From the NCBI GenBank assembly GCA_022799755.1, contig JAAWOU010000012.1, forward strand, positions 1 through 54,329: a stretch of 54,329 nucleotides of DNA, given 5' to 3'. How positions within the stretch are numbered: the stretch's first letter is position 1; each line of letters opens with the position of its first letter. Of the stretch, positions 41,066 through 50,339 are shown in pieces. Both the position numbers and the translations under genes were made by a program. This DNA comes from Lachnospiraceae bacterium. Its GTDB lineage: Bacteria; Bacillota; Clostridia; Lachnospirales; Lachnospiraceae. The notes beneath the pieces were generated by a model, which was not told where the DNA came from, did no database searches, and saw only the letters and a program-made list of their open reading frames with translations.

Positions 41066-42139
41066 TCAGTCTCCTGTGATAACCCCGCCCCCCAGCACGT
41101 ACTCTCCCTCATAGAAGCAGATGGACTGTCCCGGCGTGGCCGCGCGCACCGGCTGTTCAAAGACAGCCAGCACCCTGTCCCGGGACAGCTTTTCTATCCG
41201 GCAGTACTCGCCCTTATGATTGTATCGGATCTTGGCCAGCACACGCATGGGCCTGTTCAGATCCTCTATGGCCATGAAATTCACCCTGTCGCAGATGACT
41301 TCCCGGGTAAAAATGTCTTCGTTCTTTCCGACTACTACCTGGTTGTCATCCGGCCTGATGCCCGTCACATACACCCGCTCTCCCATGGGCAGCTCCAGGC
41401 CTCTGCGCTGGCCGACGGTGTAATGGGTAATGCCCTTATGGCGTCCCAGCACCTTGCCGTCCCTGTCCACGAAATTCCCCTCCCCGGGAACCCGGTCTTT
41501 CGCCTGTCTGCGGATAAAGCCCGCATAGTCGTCATCCGGCACAAAGCAGATTTCCTGGCTGTCCGGCTTCCCGGCCACGGGCAGGCCTATGCGCCGGGCG
41601 ATGGCGCGGATTTCCTCCTTTTCATACTCCCCCACCGGCATCATGGTACGGGAGAGCTGCTCCTGGGTCAGTCTGTAGAGGGCATAGGTCTGATCCTTTT
41701 TCGCGCCCGCACAGCTGCGCAGGGCAAAGCGGCCGTTGGGAAGCCTGTCAATCCTGGCGTAATGCCCCGTGGCTATGTAAGCCGCGCCCATTGCCAGGCT
41801 TCTCTGCAGAAGCGCCTCCCACTTCACATAGCGGTTGCAGACAATGCAGGGATTCGGCGTGCGTCCCCGGAGATATTCCTCCACAAAATAGTCGATCACA
41901 TGACATCGGAACTCCTGTTCAAAATGCATGACGTGATGGGGAATGCCCAGCTTCCGCGCCACCTCCTCCGCGTCCTTTACCACAGACAGCTCCCCACAGG
42001 CCTCCGCTTCCGTCCCCGTCCCGTTCTGCCATGTCTGCATGGTGACGCCGATGACCTCATATCCCTGTTCCTGTAAAAGATACGCGGCCACGGAAGAGTC
42101 CACCCCTCCCGACATGCCCACCACTACCTTTTCTTTCAT
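41066..42139 (-). CDS. mnmA: tRNA-specific 2-thiouridylase MnmA
   Basis: MnmA adds sulfur to uridine 34 in the wobble position of Lys, Glu and Gln tRNAs, using ATP and persulfide. The 357-residue length is normal. The PP-loop [15 protein letters not shown], the cysteine pair in [14 protein letters not shown] and [20 protein letters not shown]-like [17 protein letters not shown], and [21 protein letters not shown] sequence (here [18 protein letters not shown]) are all visible. The C-terminal beta-barrel is present. A promoter lies at 42,233-42,261, and the gene heads a leftward run of six genes. Confidence 0.97.
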   Translation of the reverse strand: MKEKVVVGMSGGVDSSVAAYLLQEQGYEVIGVTMQTWQNGTGTEAEACGELSVVKDAEEVARKLGIPHHVMHFEQEFRCHVIDYFVEEYLRGRTPNPCIVCNRYVKWEALLQRSLAMGAAYIATGHYARIDRLPNGRFALRSCAGAKKDQTYALYRLTQEQLSRTMMPVGEYEKEEIRAIARRIGLPVAGKPDSQEICFVPDDDYAGFIRRQAKDRVPGEGNFVDRDGKVLGRHKGITHYTVGQRRGLELPMGERVYVTGIRPDDNQVVVGKNEDIFTREVICDRVNFMAIEDLNRPMRVLAKIRYNHKGEYCRIEKLSRDRVLAVFEQPVRAATPGQSICFYEGEYVLGGGVITGD

Positions 42140-42232
42140 ATGCTACCCTCTGCCCCGCCTGGCGCGTCGCTTCCTCCATGCATCCCGGCGGCAAATCAGA
42201 CAGCCGCCGGAGTCTTTGTAACTATTGCATAC

Positions 42233-42261
42233 ATTATAAAGTATCTTGCCTAAAAAAACAA
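42233..42261 (-). promoter_or_regulatory. Promoter of mnmA and the leftward gene run
   Basis: On the minus strand TTGTTT, a 17-base spacer and TATAAT lie about 95 bases upstream of the mnmA ATG. Confidence 0.65.
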
Positions 42262-42371
42262 CCGCAACCTGAAATCATTTGTGGCTTGTGATTTCATGAT
42301 TTTGTATTTTTCGTGCAAAACGCGCCCGAAGACACCTCGCGGAACTGCCCGTGAACAATATTTTCAGCCTA

Positions 42372-42400
42372 TTGCGCAATTCGGGAGAAAACGCTATAAT
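42372..42400 (+). promoter_or_regulatory. Promoter of the two-component system
   Basis: TTGCGC, a 17-base spacer and TATAAT lie 46 bases before the ATG at 42447. The same -35/-10 pair occurs at the M60 peptidase unit. Confidence 0.7.
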
Positions 42401-42446
42401 AAACGGAGCACGTCCTATCGGGCATCTCAAAAAGGAGAGAAAGACC

Positions 42447-43154
42447 ATGGATATGGGAATCGGAAGTCACAAAAATTACCGTCTGCTGCTGGTTGAAGAC
42501 GACACAGTAATTGCCGAGGGCATGAAGCTCCATCTGGAAAAATGGGGCTATGAGGTAATCTGCGCGGAAGATTTCGGCAATGTGCTCAAGACTTTCGCCG
42601 CATGTTCGCCCCACCTGGTGCTGATGGATATCGGCCTGCCCTTTTACAACGGATACTATTGGTGCGCCCAGATCCGGCAGTTCTCCAAGGTTCCCATTGT
42701 CTTCGTCTCCTCCGCAAGCGACAATATGAACATAGTCATGGCTGTGAACATGGGCGGGGACGATTTTCTCACAAAGCCTTTTGAACCCGAAGTTCTGGCT
42801 GCCAAAGTCCAGGCCATGCTCCGTCGCACCTATGCTTTCAGAGAGCCCACGAACATCATGGAATGCCGCGGTCTGATCCTGGATCTGACGGACGCCACTC
42901 TGCTGGTGAATGGCAGGAAGCTGGAATTGACCAAGAACGAATTCAAAATCCTGCAGCTTCTGTTCGAGAATGCAGGGCAGACCGTGTACAGAGAGGCCAT
43001 CATGAAGCGTCTCTGGGACAGCGACTGCTTCGTGGACGAAAACACGCTCACCGTAAACATGACAAGGCTGCGCAAAAAGCTGGAGAGCGCGGGCGCAGAC
43101 CTGCCGATACAGACCAAAAAGGGTCTGGGCTACCAGATTGGAGAATCATCATGA
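42447..43154 (+). CDS. OmpR-family response regulator (BceR-like)
   Basis: The 235-residue protein starts at MDMGIGSHKNYRLLLVEDDT behind AAGGAGAG; the frame is open 96 bases further up without support. The receiver domain shows the acidic pair LLVEDD, the phosphorylated Asp in LVLMDIGLP, the switch Ser/Thr in IVFVSSAS and the LTKPF lysine. A winged-helix DNA-binding domain follows (ELTKNEFKILQLLFENAGQT, NTLTVNMTRLRKKLESAG, KKGLGYQIG). The stop overlaps the kinase start (ATGA). With the kinase it probably senses a cell-wall-acting peptide antibiotic. Confidence 0.93.
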   Translation: MDMGIGSHKNYRLLLVEDDTVIAEGMKLHLEKWGYEVICAEDFGNVLKTFAACSPHLVLMDIGLPFYNGYYWCAQIRQFSKVPIVFVSSASDNMNIVMAVNMGGDDFLTKPFEPEVLAAKVQAMLRRTYAFREPTNIMECRGLILDLTDATLLVNGRKLELTKNEFKILQLLFENAGQTVYREAIMKRLWDSDCFVDENTLTVNMTRLRKKLESAGADLPIQTKKGLGYQIGESS

Positions 43155-44200
43155 GACTGTTTCTGCGCTATCTCAGAGAAAAAAGATTGACACTGCTGCT
43201 GTACGCCGTTACCGTCTTCCTCTTCGTCTCCATAGGAAGCCTGTATCATTTTGAAAACATGGAGAAGCTTCTCTACGCCGCTTTAATCACCCTGACGGTG
43301 TGGCTCATGGCCATTGCCCTGGAGGGCTTTCGGTATGTGCAAAAAAGCCGGGAGCTTGAAAGGGTCTACCATCACTTTGCGCATTCCGGAGAGCTGCTCT
43401 TTACGAAAGGGTACGACAACTGGCTTCAGGAGTCGGAGGAATGCATCGAGGCCGCAGAGGATTACCCCATGGCCCAGCAGAACTTTCTGTGCTTTATGTA
43501 CCGCATGCACCAGAAAGAGCGGCGGCATTGGGAGGAGAAAAACGCTGAGCGCGGAGACTATTACATGATGTGGACCCACCAGATCAAGACACCCATCCTA
43601 GCCATAAAGCTTCTGCTGGACAAGCCAAATCTCCGGGACAGAGACCTGTTTTTGCTGCGGGAAAAATTATTCCAGATAGAACAGTACGCGGAAATGGTGC
43701 TGTCTTTCCAGCGCCTGGAGAGCATCTCCTCCGACCTGGTGCTGCAGAGCTACAGCCTATATGATCTGGTCAGGCAGGCCGTCAAAAAATATTCCCTGTC
43801 CTTTATCAACAAGTCCCTGCATCTGGAGCTGCCGGAAATGGAATGGAGGATTCTCACGGATGAGAAATGGTTCGTCTTCTGTCTGGAACAGCTTCTTTCC
43901 AACAGCGTCAAGTACACGATCAAAGGCGGCGTCTCTTTCAGAGCCTGGGAAGAGGAAGACCGGGTGTATCTGTCTATTGAAGACACCGGAATCGGCATTC
44001 GTCCGGAGGATCTGCCCCGCATCTTCGAAAAAGGCTTCACCGGGTACAACGGCAGACTGGAGAAGAAATCCACCGGCATCGGACTGTACCTCTGCCAACG
44101 GATATTCACCCATCTGAACGTGACGATCCGGGCTAAGAGCAGCGAGGGCCAGGGCACCGCTATCATCCTCGGGATTCCGCTTCCCGGGCCGAATTCGTAA
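43151..44200 (+). CDS. Intramembrane-sensing histidine kinase (BceS-like)
   Basis: The 349-residue kinase has two N-terminal helices (LTLLLYAVTVFLFVSIGSLY and LITLTVWLMAIALEG) separated by almost no extracellular loop, as in BceS/GraS kinases that sense through an ABC permease. The phospho-acceptor region is MMWTHQIKTPILAIKLLLD. The ATPase domain has the N box EQLLSNSVKYTIKGG, G1 SIEDTGIGIRPEDLPRIFEK and G2 STGIGLYLCQRI. Translation is coupled to the regulator. A hairpin terminator (44,223-44,267) follows. Confidence 0.93.
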   Translation: MRLFLRYLREKRLTLLLYAVTVFLFVSIGSLYHFENMEKLLYAALITLTVWLMAIALEGFRYVQKSRELERVYHHFAHSGELLFTKGYDNWLQESEECIEAAEDYPMAQQNFLCFMYRMHQKERRHWEEKNAERGDYYMMWTHQIKTPILAIKLLLDKPNLRDRDLFLLREKLFQIEQYAEMVLSFQRLESISSDLVLQSYSLYDLVRQAVKKYSLSFINKSLHLELPEMEWRILTDEKWFVFCLEQLLSNSVKYTIKGGVSFRAWEEEDRVYLSIEDTGIGIRPEDLPRIFEKGFTGYNGRLEKKSTGIGLYLCQRIFTHLNVTIRAKSSEGQGTAIILGIPLPGPNS

Positions 44201-44222
44201 GCTTGCAAAAATGTAAGGTTGT

Positions 44223-44267
44223 AAAAAGGAAATGTAAGGATGTTCGATGGCATTCCATTTCCTTTTT
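44223..44267 (+). terminator. Terminator after the histidine kinase
   Basis: AAAAAGGAAATG and CATTTCCTTTTT form a 12-base stem around a 21-base loop, ending in a T7 run. The stem is AT-rich. Confidence 0.6.
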
Positions 44268-44280
44268 TTGTATCCTTATT

Positions 44281-44363
44281 ATGTGATTGCAAAGTCATAT
44301 GATTGCTGCGAAATCTCGTGATTACAAAATTTTATGACTGCAAAGCCAAAAGACTACAAACGT
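44281..44363. repeat. Five degenerate 16-19-base direct repeats
   Basis: Successive units start at 44281, 44297, 44316, 44332 and 44348, of the form ATGTGATTGCAAAGTC, ATATGATTGCTGCGAAATC, TCGTGATTACAAAATT, TTATGACTGCAAAGCC and AAAAGACTACAAACGT. The shared core is TGA(T/C)T(G/A)CAAA. They fill the gap between the kinase terminator and the BceB-like permease gene, where a bceA gene would be expected. The function is unknown. Confidence 0.55.
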
Positions 44364-44412
44364 AGTATCAAATGACGTTACCGAAAGTCAAAAATCTGAA
44401 AGGAAGCATAAC

Positions 44413-46413
44413 ATGACCACCGCGAAAAAGAAGCACATCGCCCTGCTGCCCAAGATGGCAGTCTCCAACATCCGCAAGAATACGTCCACCTATCTGCCTT
44501 ACATGGGTGTGAGTACCTTTGCTATGTTCACCTACTTTGTGTTTGACCTGATCCTGAAAAACGACATCATGTATACCCTGCCCAAAGGCACGTATACCCT
44601 GATACTGGTCCTCATCGGCTTCTGGCTGCTGGGGATCATCATGGTGCCTTTCCTCTACTACAACAACAGCTTCCTGATCAAACGCCGCAAGAAAGAGCTG
44701 GGCCTGTACAGCATGCTGGGCCTGGAGAAGAAGCATATCGGCATAATGATGTTCTGGGAGAGCCTGATCATCTACTTTTGCGTCATGGCAGCGGCCATTT
44801 GCCTGGGGCTGGTGTTCTCCAGACTGATCTTCCTGCTGCTGCTGAACCTGGCAAGGATGCAGGTGGACGTGCAGTTCTCGGTAAGTCCTGCGGCTGTCAC
44901 GGACAGCCTGCTCTTCTACGCATTCGTCACCGCCCTGAATCTCACCGTAAATCTGGTTCAGGTAGGCAAGGCCAATCCCGTGGAGCTCATGGGCGATTCC
45001 AGAAAGGGTGAAAAGGAGCCCCGGCACATTTTCGTCTGGAGCATCCTTGGTGCCTGCGCGCTGGGAGCGGGCTATTCCATCGCTCTCTCCTCCCAGCTGG
45101 ACGTCTATGTCTTCACGGATTTCTTCCTGGCCGTCCTTTTGGTCATCCTGGGCACCTACTTCCTGTTCACCTCCGGCAGCATCGCAGCCCTGCGCTTTCT
45201 GAAGCGGCGAAAGAAATTCTACTACCGCGCAGATCACTTTATCACGGTCTCCGGCATGCTCTACCGCATGAAGAAGAGCGCTGCCAGCCTGTCCAATATC
45301 TGCGTCTTCTCCACCATGGTCATCATCACGGCAGTGTGTACGGTGGTGGTCTATCTGGACATGGATACCATAGTGAAGTCCGGCATCAGGCGCACGTTCG
45401 AGTTCATCTGTCTGGGCGATGCTGAGACGAATGCCGCCGGCCTGCGGGAAGAAGCAGGAACCCTGGCAAAGCAGAATCGGGTCACTTTGGAGGAGGAACT
45501 GCTCTTCGGCTATGTGGAGCTGCGCGCCGTCCTGGACGGAGACGCTTTCCTGCCATGGGACGGGAGCGGAAATGACGTCGCGGACTTAAAGTATCTGATG
45601 CTGATGACGGCGGCGGAATACGAATGGATGGCGGGAACCTCCCTGCCCCTGGCTCCTGAGGAGGCAGTCGTCTTCAGCACGGGGGCAGACTTTGCAAGCG
45701 ACAGGATCCTATTTCCCGCACTGGAATATCAGGTAAAGGAAGAGCTTACCGAATGCCCCATCGACAAGAAAGCATCCGACAATCGCTTCAGCAACCGCTA
45801 TCTGGCGGTGCTGTCGGACGAGACACAGGTGGAAAAGGTATGCGCCGCTTTCGGCATAGACAGAGCCGGGATGCACAGCTGTTTCTACGGCTTTGAGCTC
45901 CTGGGACAGGATGGGGACATCGACGCTTTCTCCCTGGCGCTGGGCCAGCGCTTCAGCGCAGTGCAGGGCTTCCTGGGCTATCAGGATCACAGGACACACA
46001 TGGCGGATCAAAAGAGCATGTACGGCGGGCTGCTGTTCATCGGCATCTTCTTCGGCGCCATCTTCCTGATCTGTCTGCTGATCATCATGTACTATAAACA
46101 GCTCACAGAGGGATTCGAGGATCAGAAGAATTTTGAGGTCATGCAGCAGGTGGGCATGAGCGACAGCGAGATCAGACATGCCATACGGACCCAGATCAGC
46201 ATTGTCTTCGGTTTGCCGCTGCTTGGCGCTATTGTCCATACGGCAGTGGGCATGCGCATGGTGTATATGCTCTTAGGGGCCATCGGTTTCTTTGAGCTCC
46301 CCCTGCTCGTCGGCTGCACCGCGGCAGGCTGCCTGGTGTTCGCTCTCATCTACGGAGTCAGCTACAAGCAGACATCCATGGCTTATTACAAAATTGTAAG
46401 ACATATGAATTAA
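44413..46413 (+). CDS. BceB/VraG-like ABC permease (FtsX family)
   Basis: The 666-residue membrane protein has the Bce topology: one helix after MAVSNIRKNTSTYLPYMGV, a second set of three, a long extracellular domain (about 330-520) after helix six or so, and further helices toward the C terminus (LFIGIFFGAIFLICLLIIMY, EGFEDQKNFEVMQQVGM). Such permeases form flux sensors with BceS-type kinases and detoxify bacitracin- or nisin-like peptides. The ATG follows AAAGGAAG. The gene lies 213 bases after the kinase gene. The usual BceA ATPase gene is absent from this interval and from the rest of the window near it. Confidence 0.88.
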   Translation: MTTAKKKHIALLPKMAVSNIRKNTSTYLPYMGVSTFAMFTYFVFDLILKNDIMYTLPKGTYTLILVLIGFWLLGIIMVPFLYYNNSFLIKRRKKELGLYSMLGLEKKHIGIMMFWESLIIYFCVMAAAICLGLVFSRLIFLLLLNLARMQVDVQFSVSPAAVTDSLLFYAFVTALNLTVNLVQVGKANPVELMGDSRKGEKEPRHIFVWSILGACALGAGYSIALSSQLDVYVFTDFFLAVLLVILGTYFLFTSGSIAALRFLKRRKKFYYRADHFITVSGMLYRMKKSAASLSNICVFSTMVIITAVCTVVVYLDMDTIVKSGIRRTFEFICLGDAETNAAGLREEAGTLAKQNRVTLEEELLFGYVELRAVLDGDAFLPWDGSGNDVADLKYLMLMTAAEYEWMAGTSLPLAPEEAVVFSTGADFASDRILFPALEYQVKEELTECPIDKKASDNRFSNRYLAVLSDETQVEKVCAAFGIDRAGMHSCFYGFELLGQDGDIDAFSLALGQRFSAVQGFLGYQDHRTHMADQKSMYGGLLFIGIFFGAIFLICLLIIMYYKQLTEGFEDQKNFEVMQQVGMSDSEIRHAIRTQISIVFGLPLLGAIVHTAVGMRMVYMLLGAIGFFELPLLVGCTAAGCLVFALIYGVSYKQTSMAYYKIVRHMN

Positions 46414-46420
46414 GCCAATC

Positions 46421-46456
46421 GCAAAAGGGCTGTCCGCGCACTACCAGCCCTTTTGC
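46421..46456. terminator. Bidirectional terminator between convergent genes
   Basis: GCAAAAGGGCTG (46421-46432) pairs with CAGCCCTTTTGC (46445-46456) around a 12-base loop, with A- and T-runs in the stem base. It overlaps the last codons of the minus-strand gene ending at 46441. Confidence 0.75.
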
Positions 46457-48306
46457 ACCATATAGGCTTCCAAGTCCAGACCGGTGGCATCCTCAAAAGA
46501 CGAAGCCCACTCTTTGGTACAGTAGAATACAAGCGCCCCCTGACCGTCGTCAAATGTCATGTAGAATCGCTCCGCTACGCCCTCTCTCTTAAGGAGCCCG
46601 TTATAAATCCCCAGAACCTTTTCATCGATCCAGTCATACTCCACATCCATCTCCCAGGAATACTCCTGTGCTCTCCACTCCAGAGAGACGGTTACGGTGC
46701 CCGCGCCCTTTTCCCAGTCTAAATTGTCCGTGTCCTCCCGAATGTTCTCCACATCGTCCAGAATGCTGCCGGCAGAAAGCTCCCGCATCCCCTCCAGTAT
46801 CCGGATATAATCCTCCGATATGTCCCACCCCTCAAAGTCAAACCAGAACACTTCGGGTCCGTCTTCAAACCATTCCGCCCACTCCTCCGCCTCGTCTGCC
46901 CAGGCCAGATCCGTCAGCAGCCATGTATAGGGATAATCTTCCACATATGAGATAATCTCGTCTTCCGCCTCGTACTCGTACAGGGATTGCTCCATTTCCT
47001 CCGGAATCGTAAATCCAAAAGAGCGCAAAACCGATATCTGTTCTTCAAGAGGGACACTTTCAGGGATCAGATCTCTCCCGATCCCCCAAAACATCACCCG
47101 GGAAAAGGCCAGCACAAGCCCCGCCAGGGCAATGACGGTCAAAATGAAAAGAAACCAGTCCGGTGCATATCTTTTGCGCTTTCCCGGAAGCACTTCCACC
47201 TGTTTTGCGCCGCACAGCGCTTTCAGGCTCTCTATCTGTTCCACGCTTTCGGCATGCTTTTTCAATAGCACGGTAAAATGCTTTTTGTCTCTCTGAAAAA
47301 GGAATAGCTCTGCATCCGTCTCCACCATGCAGAGCAGATTTTCCCAGGGTATTGTAATACTGCTGCCTCCCGCTCTGCTCTGTATACTCTGCCGTACCCC
47401 CTGCTCCGTGACGGATATCTCCCAGCTTCCGCAGGCATCCCAAGCCGCTCCCTCCCGAATCCGGCGGCTTATCTTTTTCTCAGTCCACTCCAGCCGGTTC
47501 CGCAATAGCATCAGAAAGATAACGCCGGCAAACAGGGCCAGCCAGTCAATCCATTCCGCGGCAAAGACTTTCCATACCAACCGGCAAACAAAATAGAGGC
47601 ACACCGCCCCAAGGCCGGTCCAGATCAGTCCGACTTTCTTCTGCCCTCCTAAAGTTCCCGCTTCAATGGCATCTGTGGCGTCTGTCATTATCCTTATCCA
47701 GTCCTCCTCTTCCACCTGAAAGGACTGGCAGAAATACGCTCTCTCCCCGGCGCTTTCCTCCCTCCATGTCTCTGATTCTTCCCCGTCAGCCTGCGCCCTG
47801 GGCCCCTCTTCGGACGCCGCGTTTTCCTCCCGCGTCTGCGGATTCCGCAAAGACTGCACAAAACCGTCCCGCTCCCGCTCATCCTCGAATACCCCCAACG
47901 GAATGGGATACCACTTTGTCTTAGAGTCCAGGCAGAATTCCAATACAAGCAGGCTGCGCGTGGTCCTGATCTCCCTTATGCTGTCACAGAGCAGTTCGCT
48001 GTACTGCTTCTCCTCCGTTTCCGCTTTCAGCATCCCGTCCTCCGCCCATATGACCCGGGGCCCCTGACACAGCTGTCGTATCAGCGAAGCATATCTGCCC
48101 GCTATGGCCAGGCCGAGTACAACCACCATCAATATGACAACGCCCAGAGCCAACATCGGATACGCAATCCATTCCAGCGCCAGCAGTGCTGCCAGCAACA
48201 GCCATTTCGGGCCATGCAGCAGCTGCCGAATATGCTTCCTGCATATCACCCCGAAATATAACTCACGGACCTCTTTGCGTGTCATCTGACAGCTGTACTT
48301 TTTCAT
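46441..48306 (-). CDS. Membrane protein with two YcxB-like units and acidic C-terminal domain
   Basis: The 621-residue protein has no recognised function. Two successive units each have a helix pair followed by a beta-rich domain: first WLLLAALLALEWIAYPMLAL with VLEFCLDSKTKWYPIPLGVF, then VGLIWTGLGAVCLYFVCRLV with FLFQRDKKHFTVLLKKHAES. This is the layout of YcxB-family proteins, here apparently doubled. A fifth helix (FLFILTVIALAGLVLAFSRV) leads to a C-terminal extracytoplasmic domain strikingly rich in Trp, Asp and Glu (EEWAEWFEDGPEVFWFDFEG). The ATG follows GGAGGAGGGG. Confidence is good that it is a gene and moderate for the family. Confidence 0.72.
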   Translation of the reverse strand: MKKYSCQMTRKEVRELYFGVICRKHIRQLLHGPKWLLLAALLALEWIAYPMLALGVVILMVVVLGLAIAGRYASLIRQLCQGPRVIWAEDGMLKAETEEKQYSELLCDSIREIRTTRSLLVLEFCLDSKTKWYPIPLGVFEDERERDGFVQSLRNPQTREENAASEEGPRAQADGEESETWREESAGERAYFCQSFQVEEEDWIRIMTDATDAIEAGTLGGQKKVGLIWTGLGAVCLYFVCRLVWKVFAAEWIDWLALFAGVIFLMLLRNRLEWTEKKISRRIREGAAWDACGSWEISVTEQGVRQSIQSRAGGSSITIPWENLLCMVETDAELFLFQRDKKHFTVLLKKHAESVEQIESLKALCGAKQVEVLPGKRKRYAPDWFLFILTVIALAGLVLAFSRVMFWGIGRDLIPESVPLEEQISVLRSFGFTIPEEMEQSLYEYEAEDEIISYVEDYPYTWLLTDLAWADEAEEWAEWFEDGPEVFWFDFEGWDISEDYIRILEGMRELSAGSILDDVENIREDTDNLDWEKGAGTVTVSLEWRAQEYSWEMDVEYDWIDEKVLGIYNGLLKREGVAERFYMTFDDGQGALVFYCTKEWASSFEDATGLDLEAYMVQKGW

Positions 48307-48387
48307 GACAAATGTCCCCTCCTCCTAAAATCAAAATGCATCGGCGTGTCTGCGCGTCTGCTACGACCGCCCTTTGCAGTCTCTTCC

Positions 48388-50208
48388 TTATATATGATTC
48401 AATTGGTTCCAATCATCCGCATCCATCATTCTGCCTGCTGCCTCCACATTCTCCCGGATGCGCTCCGGCGCCGACATGCTGGCTACGGCAAAGACGTTCA
48501 TGGGGCTGCCCAGCACAAACTGCATGGCTGCCTGGGTCACTGTAATGCCTTTTTTCTCCGCATACTTTTCCAATGCCTGGAGCCTTGCCATATTGTCCTC
48601 CGACAGATAACCCTTTTGCGCAAAAGAATCCAACACCTTTTTCGCCCCTTGGTAATCATAGCTTTTAAATCTTCCGCTGAAGAATCCTCTGCCCAGGCTG
48701 GAATAGGCGATAACGGGCATCTGCTCCTTTGCATACCATTCCCTTGCCTCTCTTCCCTCCGGGCCGGAAACCGTAACGCAGCCGCCTCCCCAGGGATCCG
48801 CTATCTGCCTTGCCAGCCCATAGTTGGGGCTTGACGCAGCGAAGCCCTCCAGTCCGTTCTCCCGGGCATAGGCGTTTGCTTCCTGTATGCGCTCGTGTGA
48901 CCAGTTGGAGACACCGAATATCCTGACCTTTCTTTCCCTTTTGATCCGGTTCAGGGTTTCCATGATTTCGGCTATGGGAGTGGCCGGGTCATCCCTGTGC
49001 AACAGATAGATGTCAATGTAGTCTGTCCGGAGGTTGCGCAGGCTCTCCTCCAGCTCCCGCTCTATCACCTCCCGGTTCACAGCCACTTTCCCGTCCGCAC
49101 TTACATTTCCGCATTTCGTGAGGATTACCACTTCCCTGCGGTTTTGCCGCTCCTGCATCCATTTCCCCAGCACGGCTTCCGCGCCGCCGTATCCCCTGGC
49201 GCAGTCAAAGGCGTTGATTCCGCTTGCAAAAGCATAGTCCAAAAGCATCATGGCGTCGGTTCCCATCATCATGGGACGGATAGCTGTCCCGAAGAACAGT
49301 CTGGACACCGGACGCTCCAGTCCGGGAAAGGCGGCCTGGGGGCACTTTTCCTGCTTTCCCCTCTCCATTTCGCTAAGGATACCGGTATATGCGGCAATGG
49401 CTTCCCGATGCCCGCAGGCATGGGTATCTGCAGACGCCGTATATTCTATGGCAAAGGTACCGTCAAATCCCTCCTCCAGGCTTGTCCTGATGATCTCCTG
49501 CAGAGGGATGACGCCTGTTCCGGGGAAACATGCCTTGATTGCCTGCCCTCCCACACAAGGTTCGCCGTTTGCGTACTCTCCAATCCTTACTTCCTTTAAA
49601 TGGAACCGGACAATCCATTTCTTCAAAAGCCTGTAAGAAGCCATTTCATCATTGTCTTTCACCGCCACCCTGAAATTGCCGGTATCAAAGACCAGCTGCA
49701 GGCCGGGCACTTTCTCCAGTAAAGCTTTGCAATCCTCTGCGGAAGCGAATGGCTTATAGGCATGGGGCGTATTTTCAAAGCAGATTTGAATCCCATAGGT
49801 TCCGGACAATTCCACCGCTTTCCGGAAATGTTCCGCCGCCTGCTCCAGTATCTCCTCTTTTGTAAGCCTGCTGCAGGCTTCCCTGTCCGCCCCATCCATA
49901 TTTCCGGGAACCACCATCAGATACCCTGCTCCCGCCTCTCCGGCCAGCTCCAGGCCCTGCCTGATCTCTCCCTCCACTGCAGATGGGTTTGTATAAAAGG
50001 ATGCTGCCATAATCAGGCAGCCGCAGCGAATGCCATACTTTTCCATGGCGGACAGCATTTCCTTTTTTCCGTAATACTGAAATTCCATCTGCATCATGTC
50101 TACTTCTTCCAGGCCGCTGTCTTTCACATTTTTGCAGAGCAGGTCTGCATCCATGTACTTTTTCAGGCAATCGCCCAGCATTGTGAATGTCATTAGTGAT
50201 AATTTCAT
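48388..50208 (-). CDS. Fusion of TIM-barrel sugar isomerase/epimerase and aldo/keto reductase
   Basis: The 606-residue protein contains two complete enzymes. Residues 1-265 are a xylose-isomerase-like barrel with metal ligands in ICFENTPHAYKPF, LVFDTGNFRV, VRFHLKEVRIGEY and FAIEYTAS. Residues about 300-600 are an aldo/keto reductase with tetrad Asp/Tyr in INAFDCARGYGGAE, Lys in VILTKCGN and His in IYLLHRDDP. Both catalytic sets appear intact and no stop or frameshift lies between them. The ATG follows GGAGG and overlaps the TGA of an upstream frame (ATGA). It may channel a ketose or cyclitol between isomerisation and reduction/oxidation (inference). Confidence 0.9.
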   Translation of the reverse strand: MKLSLMTFTMLGDCLKKYMDADLLCKNVKDSGLEEVDMMQMEFQYYGKKEMLSAMEKYGIRCGCLIMAASFYTNPSAVEGEIRQGLELAGEAGAGYLMVVPGNMDGADREACSRLTKEEILEQAAEHFRKAVELSGTYGIQICFENTPHAYKPFASAEDCKALLEKVPGLQLVFDTGNFRVAVKDNDEMASYRLLKKWIVRFHLKEVRIGEYANGEPCVGGQAIKACFPGTGVIPLQEIIRTSLEEGFDGTFAIEYTASADTHACGHREAIAAYTGILSEMERGKQEKCPQAAFPGLERPVSRLFFGTAIRPMMMGTDAMMLLDYAFASGINAFDCARGYGGAEAVLGKWMQERQNRREVVILTKCGNVSADGKVAVNREVIERELEESLRNLRTDYIDIYLLHRDDPATPIAEIMETLNRIKRERKVRIFGVSNWSHERIQEANAYARENGLEGFAASSPNYGLARQIADPWGGGCVTVSGPEGREAREWYAKEQMPVIAYSSLGRGFFSGRFKSYDYQGAKKVLDSFAQKGYLSEDNMARLQALEKYAEKKGITVTQAAMQFVLGSPMNVFAVASMSAPERIRENVEAAGRMMDADDWNQLNHI

Positions 50209-50302
50209 GCCTGTCTACCTCCATACTCCAGTACGATTTTTTTCACCGTACCCGCCTCGTAAGGCACAAAGCAGCCTTTTTTGTAGCGGATATCCGTTAT
50301 AT
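50205..50302 (-). pseudogene. C-terminal tail of a lost gene, coupled to the fusion enzyme
   Basis: On the minus strand the frame FMQYITDIRYKKGCFVPYEA, then GTVKKIVLEYGGRQA, ends in a TGA that overlaps the ATG of the fusion gene. Such ATGA coupling is typical of real operons, yet no start with a ribosome site exists upstream. The tail looks like the last ~35 codons of a truncated gene. The product is not recognised. Confidence 0.4.
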
Positions 50303-50339
50303 ACTGCATAAATGTAGTATATTCAGTCTTGCAGACGGC

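Noticed and set aside
40978-41160. N-terminal extension of the 179-residue unknown protein
   Set aside because: The extension overlaps mnmA on the same strand, has no ribosome site, and reads as non-coding sequence; the ATG at 40977 has GAGGAT in front.
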